In this document: positions 23,093-32,551 of the stretch, piece by piece
How the letters are laid out: every line of letters begins with the position of its first letter
Position numbering within the stretch: position 1 is the stretch's first letter
Source of the DNA: Ilex aquifolium
Lineage: Eukaryota; Streptophyta; Magnoliopsida; Aquifoliales; Aquifoliaceae
Length of the DNA: 64,000 nucleotides
NCBI GenBank assembly: GCA_951799425.1
Contig: OX637393.1
Location: 38,389,744-38,453,743 of the forward strand
Direction of reading: 5' to 3'
Notes under the pieces: model-generated
Seen by the model: the letters and a program-made list of their open reading frames with translations, nothing else
Told to the model about the DNA's origin: nothing
Database searches by the model: none
Made by a program: the position numbers and the translations under genes

Positions 23093-25787
23093 CTAGCTAC
23101 TCTCATGGTCGTCTTCCTCCTCCTCGTCACCTTCTTCATCGTCCTTAGCCCCATCATCCTCAGCCTGGTCAGACCCTCCATCATCATTATCAGGCGCCTC
23201 AGTTGGCATGAACCCTGAGACGTCAACATCAGGATAGGCAACTGAGATCTTCCCTCGGAGCTCATCATAACCATCAATGAAGGCATCTGCAAGGCCATTC
23301 ATCAAATCTCTCTCAACTGTGACAACCCTCTCCTCAGCCTGCAAAGCTCTCTCATGAGTTGCCTTCACCTCTGCCTCCGCGGCAGCCTCTCTGAGTATGG
23401 CCTTCTCACGGGTCTTTGCAAGCTCAGCCTCACTGAGCATGGCCCTCTCGCGGGTCTTCACAAGCTCAGCCTCTTTGAGCACGTCACGCTCACGGGTCGT
23501 CGAAAGCTCAGACTCAAGATCATTTATCTTCTCACGAGCCTCCTTAAGCTCAACCTCGAGCCCGGTTGCCTTCTCACAGGATGCCACAAGCTCAGCCTGA
23601 GAAGCCCCTCTAGTAGCTTCAAACTCAGCAATCCTCACCCGAGCTGCAAGGAGCTCATTCTGCATAACATCACGATTTTGCTTCATCTGATGGTGACTAT
23701 AAGTCCTTGAAAGCAAACACAAGGATGCAGTACAAACCTGAAGAAAGATAAAATTCAGGAGAAACTTAAGAAAGAACTGGAGAAAGGGAGGCAATTGACC
23801 CTTACCTGACCCAGGCCTTCCAAAAAATTGCGGACAATTCCTTCCGTACCCAAGGCATTAATCCCGATAACATCCTCGAAAAACACAAACCGCCCAAGTC
23901 GATCCCTTATGACTGGTGCATTACCCAGCACAGAGGTGATCAACGGTGCACCTCGTGGAATCCCCACAGGAGGAGTCGAGGAACCTGGAGCAGAGAGTGT
24001 AGTCAAAGGGGTCTCCGGAGTAGTGGGAACAGATAAAGGAATCGTCGCCCGAGGAGGCGCTTGATGGGGGCGCCCCCGAGGAGCCATCGGAGAGGTTGCT
24101 TGAGGAAAGGTCACCTCGGTCGACACATTTGGAGAAGTCACTTAGGGGGCATCTCTTTTCCTCGCCACCTTGGAAGGAGGAGGGCTCCTACTAGAAAGAC
24201 GAGATCCAATCACCCCCATATACATCTTTGTAGAAGTAATAAAGTGTTGTAGATGAAAAACATCGAACAGAGGTGAAAAGAACAAAACAATTATCGTACC
24301 TTTTCTCTTCAAAGAGGAACCACTGGACTTGGAAGAGGGAGCATCAGCCTTAGCAAAAATCGAAGAGGAAACACCGACTCCACCATCTTTGAGCACGAGA
24401 GTTCCAAAATCCCATATGGGATGAGCTCGCACAGCCTCAAGCTTCCACTCTTGACCCTGGGAGAGTGTAGGGGAACCTACATGGAATATGGTGAGCACAC
24501 AGCTTACGAGGAATATGGTGAGAAAAGAGTAAGAATATGGGACGTACCGACTTTCTTTGGAGCAACCCATCGTGATGGTACCAGTGCCCTATCAACATCC
24601 GAAGCCCACTCTCCACCGATAAAAATGAAATGAGATTTTCAACTATGGCAGTTGGAAGCCAACCCAGTAATTAGCTTGCCTCTCCTTGGATTAAAGTAGT
24701 ACCAACCTCGGTTGGGAGCCGGAGTCTCACTCAAGTAATAGGCTGCATGGAACTCAATAAGAGAGGCATCCTCATGATGCACTTTTCTCCACAATTCCAG
24801 AAAGGCTAGTAGAACCCTCCAACCATTGGATGTCAGTCGTCCGGGCGTCAATGAAAAATAGTTTAAAATGCCACAAACGGGAGAAAGGATGGGAAGCTTG
24901 AGGCCAACCTCAAGCATCTCCTCATAAATGACAATGTCACCAGAGGAGTCATCGCTAGCGGGCTCGCCTTTTTCTGCTCGACGACACAATACAGTAGGAG
25001 GAATGCGGTATGTGGAAATAATCTACGAAATATCGGCATCTGAAATTAAAGTGCTAGTAAGGGTACTTACTTTGGACCCGTCGTCGTCACAGATTATTTT
25101 GCCTTTGTATTTTTTGCTGCGAAGACGTGAAGGATTACCTAAACCATTGCCAAGATCCTTGCCATGAAAAGTGCCCAGAGTGCTCACCTCCTGAGCTGTG
25201 TACCCCGCACCACTCAGTCCAGCACCTGGAGAGGTACCTGACCCTCTCTGATCACCTAATGAAGGAAGCCCAGCGCCTGGCAAGGTACCCGACTCCCTCT
25301 GCTCGCCCAAAATGGCGCCCAGAGTGGCGCCTGGCATGGTCTTCTTGCCCAAAGTGGCGCCTGGCATGGTTTTCTCGCCCAAAATGGCGTCTAGAGTGGC
25401 GCCTGGAATGGTCTGCTCGCCCAAAGTGGCGCCCAGAGGGTCCCTTGGCATGGTCTTCTCACCCAAAGTGGCGCCCAGAGGGTCCCCTCTCTTGCTCTTC
25501 TCGCCTAAATCAGCAAGAATAGAGCCTGGAAGCGTGCTGTCCAGCTCCCCTAGCTCAGCGCCCATGGCACCTAAGCATTCAGCTCGCCTACCTCCTCCTG
25601 GATCAGCGTCTATGGCGCCCAGGTTGCTGCCCGAGCCAGCACCCATGGCGCCCAAGCAGTCATCGCGCCCACTTTCGCCTAGATCAGCGTCTATGGCGCC
25701 CAACCTGCTACCCGAACCAGCACCTATGGCGCCCAAGCAGTCCACTCGCCCACCATGGCTCACCTCTTCAATATTTTCTTGATCCAT
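23093..25787 (-). pseudogene. five-exon antisense gene in the Tat-type element (gypsy-type transposon domain plus coiled coil)
   Basis: Spliced gene model on the strand opposite to gag-pol, all borders GT-AG: exon 1 25787-25071, exon 2 25022-24548, exon 3 24476-24300, exon 4 24225-23806, exon 5 23737-23093. Exon 1 starts MDQENIEEVSHGG and holds Gly-Ala-Leu repeats (LGATLGEKTMPG). Exon 2 matches the pattern of the 'putative gypsy type transposon' family (Transposase_28): GILNYFSLTPGRLTSNGWRV and NRGWYYFNPRRG. Exon 5 is a long coiled coil (ESELSTTRERDVLKEAELVK) ending in an acidic tail. Junctions 1-2, 2-3 and 4-5 keep frame; 3-4 does not as drawn. Exon 2 carries TGA near 24642 and exon 4 TAA near 24142. 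So the locus is decayed or one border is wrong. Function unknown; antisense ORFs are known in Retand-type elements. Confidence 0.7.
25305..25745 (-). repeat. Gly-Ala-Leu coding minisatellite in antisense exon 1
   Basis: Repeated GGCGCC-containing units (for example AAAGTGGCGCC and TATGGCGCCCA) with variable spacers. On the minus strand they encode LGATLGE, LGAILGE and LGAIDAD. They share the GGCGCC core with the pol and gag repeats. Confidence 0.8.
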
Positions 25788-26229
25788 GAAAACCCAAAGG
25801 AAGCTTGTTATCAAAGGAGATTCGGCTATGGCTTCTCAGCAAAACAATATGGGTTTCTTCTCTTAAACTCAAGAATCCCAAAGCACAAAGTTTTCAAGGT
25901 TGTTAAGGAAGCATTCTTGAAGGAGTTGAAGAAGGTGGGCAATCTCAAGAAAAGTTTCACCTCTCTCACTCCAAGAAAAGCTCTATAAGGAAATGGGCAA
26001 ATGAAGAAGAAAAGTACATATTTATAGCCTAGGGTTTTCAAAAGAGGAAAAAACCCCAAATTAAAAATCAAGGGCTATCTTAAAAATCCAAGCAAGAATG
26101 CAAAGACTTGAGGTGTTCAGTGAAACAAAAATAATATCTTGGAAGGAAAGAGTTATCTAGTGAAGGAAGTCTACACCACCAAGAACTCAAGATTCAAGTA
26201 AATGCCTCCTTCTCCAAGTTTCCTAGGAC
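25788..26229. other. upstream region of the antisense gene
   Basis: About 440 bp between the antisense start codon and the PPT. On the minus strand this is the expected promoter and 5' UTR. It includes TATAAATATGTACTTTTC (minus strand, about 26025-26008), a plausible TATA element about 230 bp before the ATG. No ORF is supported here. Confidence 0.4.
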
Positions 26230-26249
26230 ATGGGGCATTGGGGGGCAAA
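26230..26249 (+). promoter_or_regulatory. polypurine tract of the Tat-type element
   Basis: ATGGGGCATTGGGGGGCAAA directly precedes the 3' LTR. G/A-rich, the usual gypsy plus-strand primer. Confidence 0.8.
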
Positions 26250-26825
26250 TGATGGGTCAAGCCCAAAAGGCCCAAAACCATACTGAAGCCCAGTCGCAAT
26301 TAAAGGCTCAAACTTATGGAGACCCGGCAGACCCAATGAGATCCAAGCCCAACTAAGTTCACCATGGAGCTACCTCAACTTAGCTACAAGATCCAGAGAG
26401 CACTCAAGACCCCTCACATTCTCCTCTCGTAGTGGAAGCAGTCAACATTGACCGGGTCTTATGGAGAGCTCCTCAACGGCCTCACCCGTTGAGGAGAATC
26501 CGCAAGCTCCACCTGAATAGCTGGGTAGCTGCTACTTAGTAGCTCCATTCTGTTGAGGACTGACTATTAAATGTAAGCCCCACCAACACTTGGGGGACAT
26601 CACACCCTACAGAGCATAAAAATCCTCTTCCTCTCCATTCTGTAACTCTCCGTTCTCATTACTCACCAGAATCAATAAAATACCGGCAACCTTTTGCCAT
26701 TTCAAAGTGGACGTAGGTCGTATTGACCGAACCACTATAAATTCTCTCTCTTTTTACTTTAATTGCTACCTTAATTTCCAAATTACTTGACTAGTGGTGT
26801 GCAAAGTCAATTTTGTGCATCATCA
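26250..26825 (+). repeat. Tat-type element 3' LTR
   Basis: 576 bp, starting TGATGGGTCAAGCCC and ending GTGCATCATCA. I count roughly 20 differences from the 5' LTR by eye. Confidence 0.93.
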
Positions 26826-26830
26826 GATTC
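26826..26830 (+). repeat. right target site duplication (GATTC) of the Tat-type element
   Basis: Repeats 16459-16463. Beyond it the LINE sequence resumes. Confidence 0.9.
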
Positions 26831-28760
26831 AATTCAGTAGATTCAACGTCTTTATTACACAGTCTGTACAACGGAGATGCCACACATTTCCTTCAAAATA
26901 AATTTTTTTGAGTCGCAAGAGCATTCGAACAGGCACTCCACCAAAACTGCCTCGCCTTTGGAGTTGTTTTCAATTGCCATATTAGTTTCCACAACTTGGG
27001 TGGGAGCCTTGTTGAGGAGTTCCCCAATCTTTCCTCCAGTTCCAACTTTTCTTCCCTTGCCACCATGTATCCTGACTTAACTGTATAGTTTACCTCTTGA
27101 GTTGTGATGCCAAATCCTCTTATTTGACCCCATAATTTTAGTAACTGGGATATCTTTGATGGCCTCCCACTCCTCATCAGTGACTATGGATTTGATCGTA
27201 CTTGTCTTCCACTGCCCAGCGTTCTTGTTAATTACATCTTCCACAAGTCTATTTGGCATCCATCTGGTTTCTTTGATGAAATGGAGAAATCTGGGAGGGT
27301 GGGAATCCATTTATCCTCCCAAAATTTAGCTCCATCACCCCTCCTAACTTGCCAATGTAGTCCTTTTTTAAAGAGATATCTTCCAATTAAAAGACTATTC
27401 CATTCATGAAGGACGTGGGCCTTTCTTAGGTTCCAAAAAATCCCACGTTGGGGAAATAAATGGATTTCATGATACATGCCCAATAAGAATTCGGATTTTG
27501 GAGTAAACACCAACTCTGTTTTGCAAGAAGAGCGAGGTTGAGACACTGGACGTCTCTAAATCTCAACCCACCTTGTGCTTTGGGAAGTGTTAAGTCATCC
27601 CATTTCTTCCAATGGGTAACCTTTGCCTCAGAATTCTTCCCCCACCAGAAACGTCTGATGAGAGTAGCAAACTTATCACATAATTTCTTTGGAAATGCTA
27701 GGCATGACATTGAATAGCTTGGAATAGACTGGACTATGGTCTTTATCAGCACTTCCTTGGCTGCTTGGGTTAAATAGACCTCCTTCCAGCCTTGTATTTT
27801 TTTCATTACTCTCTCCACCAAATAATTGAATGTTTGAGACTTGGCCCTACCCCAAAGGAATGGATGCCGAGGTATTTGGCTGAGCTTGGAAGAACATTAA
27901 TTCCTAGAACTTCGTTGATGTGATTCTTTTGTTCCAAAGGGGTGTTCATTGAAAAGAGGATCCCAAATTTCTAGAAATTGATGATTTTCCCCGACGCCTT
28001 GCTGTATGAGGTTAGTGTATCTTTTATATTGCGTCCCTCAATTTCGTTGGCCTTGAGAAAAACAAGAGAATTATCAGCGAAAAAAAGATGGGATAGGATA
28101 GGACTAGTTCTTTTCATTTTTAATCTAGAAATCCGTCGTTCTCTACATCTTTATATAAAAGTCTGGACAAGACATTAGCAACCAGCAGAAATAAACAGGG
28201 AGAGATTGGGTCCCCTGCCACAAACCTCTCCGTGGTCTACTTGCACATCGAACTCCATTGATCACCATTTCATATTTAACAGTTGTTACACATTGTAGGA
28301 GGAGATTGATCCATTTAGGATTAAACCCCAGTTTACATAAGACTGGGTCAAGGAAATTCCATTCGACCCTATCATAGGCTTTGTTGAGGTCGAGTTTGAT
28401 TGCCATGGACTGAGCCCTTCCCTTTTTAATCTTCAAAGCATGGGAAGCTTTATTTGCTATTAGAATGATGTCTTGTATTTGTCGATGTGGGACAAAGGCC
28501 ACTTGGTTTGGAGTAACCAGCTGAGGAAGAATCTACTTCAGTCTATTAGCTAAGACTTTAGAGATTATCTTATAGAGAAAATTGCAGAGAGCAATGGGTC
28601 GAAACTGATTCACGGACTCTGGTGAAGGTTCTTTTAGGATCAGAACTAGATTTGTTGTGTTCACCTCTTGCCTCACTTCTTCTGAAAAGAAATGTTGCAC
28701 TGCCCTGCACACCTCCCCCCTACTATATTCCAATGCTTTTGATAAAAAATTCCTAGGAAT
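26831..28760 (-). pseudogene. LINE ORF2 reverse transcriptase and zf-RVT region
   Basis: Minus strand. RT begins in 28533-28733 (LVLILKEPSPESVNQFRPIA, then LYKIISKVLANRLK). It continues in 28143-28502 with FVPHRQIQDIILIANKASHAL, MAIKLDLNKAYDRVEW and GLWQGTQSLPVYFCWLL. The active-site motif at about 28066-28080 reads FADN where the family has FADD (AAT at 28070-28072), so a catalytic Asp is Asn. Downstream are LTQAAKEVLIKTIVQSIPSY, RFWWGKNSEAKVTHW and WNSLLIGRYLFKKGLHWQVR. The zf-RVT start (WKLIWQLKTTPKARQFWWSA) lies at 26893-27177. Several frameshifts. The remaining C-terminus is at 15627-16458 across the gypsy insertion. Confidence 0.87.
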
Positions 28761-30178
28761 CCATATGGTTCTGGGGCCTAAAGATCCCCAAGCTGTTGGA
28801 CTGCTCTAAATATTTCTCCTTCAGTGATAGGCAATTGGAGACCTGTATTCATCTCGTTAGAGACCAGTGTAGGAATGATTTCCAAGACTCCTTCAAAATA
28901 ACGATTTCCAAGACTCCTTCAAAATAACGATTTCCAAGACTCCTTCAAAATAACGATTTCCTGATAGGCAAAATAATTCCTGGAAGTAGTCACTAATATG
29001 AACATTTAAAGCTTCTTCTTCCTCAATCCATTCTCCTTTAGGAGATTTTAATCTCAATACTTGGTTCCTTTGATGCCTCTGGATTGTGGTTAGATGAAAG
29101 AATCTAGTATTTTGGTCCCCTACTTTTAACCATTGTAACCTGGACCTTTGCATCCAGTATAATTCTTCTCTGCCCCAAATGGCATCAATTTGAGCTTGGA
29201 TTTCTCTTTCATTTTCCAAATTCTATGCAGAGAGCTCTACCATCTGAACAACCAGCAGTTTGGACTCAAGCTCTGCCAAAACCTTTTTATTATTTCCAAA
29301 AATTTCCCTGTTCCACACCTCAAGTTTTGTGCTGCAATCCTTCAGTTTCCTTTGTACTGTTGGTAAGTTTGGATTCAGTTCCATGGGGTTCCAACTCTGT
29401 TTAATAATTTCCTCAAACTGCTTCTTCCATCCACATCACCTCAAATTTGAATCTATAGGGGATCCTCTTCAGTCTAGTACCAAAATTTATAATAATGGGG
29501 TAGTGATCTAAACCCATCCTTGCTTCATGGGCGTATGGAAAAGTGGTCCTCCTGTCTAGATTAGCTAAAACACAATCAATTCGTTTCTAGACATTTGCTT
29601 CCCCTACTATGTTATTCGACCAAGTATAAGCCGAGCCTTTGAAATCTATTTCCATAACTCCACATTCTGATATTAGACTTTGAAGTTCCTCAATTTTCCT
29701 GAAATTTTCCACTCTCCCCCATTTCTTATCCGATACCGAACCAATTATGTTAAGATCGCCCACAATTAACCAGGGACTCTCTTGATTATGAGCTAAATAC
29801 TTTAGACATCTCCATAAACTTGTCTTCTATGGTATTTAGGATGAGCATAAACAAATGTAGATTGCCAAAAAATCGGTGGCTACTTCAAACTACAATATGT
29901 ATTAATCATAAATCGATTGGAAGAGACGATTTCAACATCCATACCTTTTTTCCACCATAAGGCTAAGCCTCCAGACAAGCCAATTGGATCAACATACATT
30001 GAATTCCTATAATTGAAGGAGCGGCGAATTCTCTCAAGTTTCTCCGCTTTATTCTTGGTTTCCATGAGGAAAACCATATATGGACGATGGGCATGAATAA
30101 ACCCTCGAAGTGCACGAACCGTCCAGGATAGTCCAACTCCCTGACAGTTCCAGAAGATGACTAACATGGCTCGTGTGG
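28761..30178 (-). pseudogene. LINE ORF2 endonuclease and linker region
   Basis: Minus strand. The endonuclease start (29880-30167) reads LVIFWNCQGVGLSWTVRALR, then VFLMETK with the metal-binding Glu. GDLNIIGSVSDKKW is readable around 29714-29760, and LDHYPIIINFG around 29490-29512, matching the conserved catalytic motifs of L1 endonucleases. 28893-29219 is the linker before RT (ELYWMQRSRLQWLKVGDQNT, RFFHLTTIQRHQRNQVLRLK). Frameshifts and stops separate the pieces. A 26-bp triplication at 28879-28956 adds one of these shifts. Confidence 0.85.
28879..28961. repeat. 26-bp tandem triplication inside the LINE
   Basis: Three exact copies of a unit starting TTTCCAAGACTCCTTC (28879, 28905, 28931), followed by a 5-base partial fourth. 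The period is not a multiple of three, so it disrupts the reading frame. Confidence 0.95.
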
Positions 30179-30210
30179 CTATTATAGGCCAGCCACCACC
30201 GCCATTCCGT

Positions 30211-30564
30211 CTATTGGGGAGAACTTAGATTCGTCTGGGAGAGAACTTGGAACCTGAGAGATCCATTGGACATGTTGATTTGTATATCACTTTCTTCCAT
30301 TTGTTCTTGATTGATTTTTGCATCCTTAATCTCCACTTCGTACAAAGAAACAAAACCACTCACCTGATCAGAGCCCCTTATTCCCTTGAAGTTTCTTCTA
30401 TTCGCAATCTTGCTTGTGTTTTTCTGAATACGTTTCCTGACCTTGTGATTCCTGGAAGTTGTAGAAGGAGGGGAAAGGGCGATTTTGCCACTATCGGTAG
30501 GAGTGAGGGCCAAGCAGAATTCTATTGTAGATCCAGATCTGATCCTTTTGAGATTACCTTTTGA
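30211..30564 (-). pseudogene. LINE ORF1 C-terminal remnant
   Basis: Minus-strand ORF immediately upstream of the endonuclease ORF, basic and Ser/Thr/Asn-rich (KVRKRIQKNTSKIANRR). By position it is the tail of the gag-like ORF1 of plant LINEs. No RNA-binding domain or zinc knuckle remains. Assignment is by context only. Confidence 0.5.
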
Positions 30565-30809
30565 ATTTTCCTCATTGGAGAGTTGCTAAAAATGGGGTGC
30601 GAAATGCCATTTTGTAACCTTGAAAAGTGTTTTGACACCCTTGAACAGTATTTTTGCTCCAATGATAGGTGCAAAAATGGGGTGCCATTTTAATATTTCA
30701 ATGTTTTTTATTAAAAAATATAATTAAACTTAACGGTTATATTTTAACAGGTATAGTTTTCATAACGATCGCAATTTAACGGATATATTTTTATAGTAAA
30801 AATTTCAAA

Positions 30810-30900
30810 TTTCAAATTTCAAATTTCAAATTTTGTCCGCCGAAATTCAAATATCAAATTTCAACCGTTGAAATTCAAATTTGAAAATTTAACCGCCAAA
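30810..30900. repeat. short ATTTCAA repeats
   Basis: TTTCAAA is repeated five times in a row from about 30806, then loosely again to 30880. Part of the AT-rich subterminal region of the Harbinger element. Confidence 0.7.
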
Positions 30901-31046
30901 ATAAAATTTTTAAAAAGTATAATTCGTCTATAAATATGATTATTTTTTTCATGTTTTCATCCATCTATCTTACATTCTCTCTATAAATTCAATATCTCCT
31001 TTCTCTTTGACTATTTATCCTTTCATATTTTCATTCATCAAGTTAT

Positions 31047-32222
31047 ATGAATCGTTATCCTAATATTTTAGGAGAGATCCTCAATATTGAAGAAGAAGAT
31101 AATAATGACTTAGATATGTTGTATGCTGCAACTAGAAGGTCAGAAGGGTCTAGTCAGGGACGGATAAGAAGGCATCGTGGTTCCGTTCCAGGCCACAGAA
31201 TAGTTAATCGTTGTAGAGTTGAAGGTCACGAAAGACTTTATCATGACTATTTTGCAACCCCTTGTGTATATGAAGGTTTTTTCCGAAGGAGGTTCCGAAT
31301 GAGTCGTCATCTTTTTCTCCGAATTGTAAATGAGATTGAATAACACGATCCATACTTCATCCAAAAAACAGATGTCGTTGGAGTTCTCAGTTTTTCATCC
31401 CTTCAAAAGATAACAGCTGCTTATAGAATTCTTGCTTACGGAACACCGGCAGATTCTGTTGATGAATACGTCAGAATTGAAGAAAACACTGTCATACAGA
31501 GTCTGAGAAGGTTTGTGAAAGCTGTTATTGCAGTGTTTGGCGACCATTACCTGAGGTCACCAAACAATATCGATATTGCTCGATTGCTACAGAAGGGAGA
31601 ACAACGTGGCTTTCCCGGCATGTTAGGGAGTATTGATTGCATGCATTGGAAGTGGAAAAATTATCCTACTACGTGGCAAGGTATGTATACTGGTCATTGT
31701 CATGAACCAACAATCATTTTAGAAGCTGTGGCTTCTCAAGATCTTTGGATATGACATGCATTCTTTGGGTTTCCTGGTTCGCTGAATGACATAAATGTTT
31801 TAGATAGGTCCCATGTTTTTGCATTATTAGCAAATGGTCATGCTCCTCCACTGAATTATATAATTAATGACCATGAGTATACAATGGGATATTATCTAGC
31901 TGATGGTATTTGGGCATTTGGGGTACTTCAAGCCCGTTTTGCAATCGTGCGTGGACCAGTACGCTTTTGGGATGAAGAAACACTTGCAGATATTATGAAA
32001 GCGTGCATAATAATGCATAATATGGTCATTAAGGATGAAGGAGATCTTGGTAACAATGACTTTGATGGAAGTGATGCAAATCCGCCTGTAGAAGTGTCGC
32101 ATGCGTATACACTAGAATTGGAAAACTTCATGCAAACCCATTGTCAGATTAGGGACAGTGTTACTCATTCTCAACTGCAGTCAGATCTTATCGAGCATTT
32201 GTGGGAACGACATGTCGACTAA
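31047..32222 (+). pseudogene. PIF/Harbinger transposase (HARBI1-like nuclease), inactivated
   Basis: DDE transposase. The start at 31047 reads MNRYPNILGEILNIEEEDNN. The N-terminal part has GHERLYHDYFATPCVYEGFFR and FRRRFRMSRHLFLRIV. After a TAA at 31341 the same frame continues with SSLQKITAAYRILAYGTPAD. The first catalytic Asp is in GSIDCMHWKW (31634-31636) and the second in GSLNDINVL (31788-31790). A TGA stands at 31752. Downstream YYLADGIW joins directly to AFGVLQARFAIVRGP. The stretch that normally lies between them, with the third catalytic residue (Glu just before the AFGVLQ-like motif), is missing. The gap keeps frame and is about 30 codons. Apart from two nonsense codons the frame is open from start to end, so decay is recent or limited. 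Confidence 0.85.
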
Positions 32223-32446
32223 TTTCAATTTCAAGTTGTATTTTCAATTCCAATTCCAATTTCAAGTTGTATTTTCAATTCCAATTCCAATTTTAATTTC
32301 ATGTTGTATTTTCAATTCCAATTTTAATTTTAAGTTGTATTTTCAATTCCAATTTCAATTTCAAGTTGTATTTTCAATTCCAATTTCAATTTCATGTTGT
32401 ATTTTCAATTCCAATTTCAATTTGAAGTTGTACTTTCAATTTTCAT
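32222..32446. repeat. tandem repeat between the convergent Harbinger genes
   Basis: Five to six imperfect copies of a 36-54 bp unit, each with GTTGTATTTTCAATTCCAAT plus variable numbers of CAATTTCAATTT hexamers. It begins at the transposase stop codon. Confidence 0.85.
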
Positions 32447-32551
32447 AAATAATAGCAACATAATAAATAATGACTACAAATTAAAAAATTAAAGCAACAT
32501 AATAAATAATGACTACAAATTAAAAAATTAAAACAACATAATAAATAATGA

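Larger units (their letters stand above)
16464..26825 (+). mobile_element. complete Tat-lineage Ty3/gypsy retrotransposon (10.4 kb) with antisense gene
   Basis: Flanked by 575/576-bp LTRs and GATTC duplications. The plus strand carries gag, aspartic protease, reverse transcriptase, RNase H, a second RNase H and integrase. The dual RNase H is the hallmark of the Tat clade. Between integrase and the 3' LTR lies a multi-exon gene on the opposite strand. The LTRs are about 96-97 percent identical by eye. The gag-pol frame has about a dozen nonsense codons and at least one frameshift (near 18630), so it is not autonomous. It inserted into the zf-RVT region of an existing LINE. Confidence 0.95.
15601..30570 (-). 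mobile_element. L1-type LINE with C-terminal RNase H, split by a gypsy insertion
   Basis: Read on the minus strand from 30570 to 26826 and then, skipping the gypsy insertion, from 16463 to 15601: end of ORF1, apurinic-type endonuclease, reverse transcriptase, zf-RVT domain, RNase H, and a 3' poly-A (seen as T8 at 15601-15608 on the + strand). Rejoining the two halves at the GATTC target duplication gives a continuous LINE. ORF1 is cut short at about 30570, so the copy is 5'-truncated or broken by the neighbouring Harbinger element. All ORFs carry frameshifts. No LINE target duplication was found at its outer ends. Confidence 0.88.

Noticed and set aside
25127..25782. Plus-strand ORFs (Trp/Arg-rich and Ser/Pro-rich) opposite antisense exon 1
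   Set aside because: Shadows of the repeat in exon 1; the minus strand has the plausible start, splice donor and downstream domains.
32158..32448. Plus-strand ORF rich in Phe/Gln
   Set aside because: Translation of the tandem repeat after the transposase stop.
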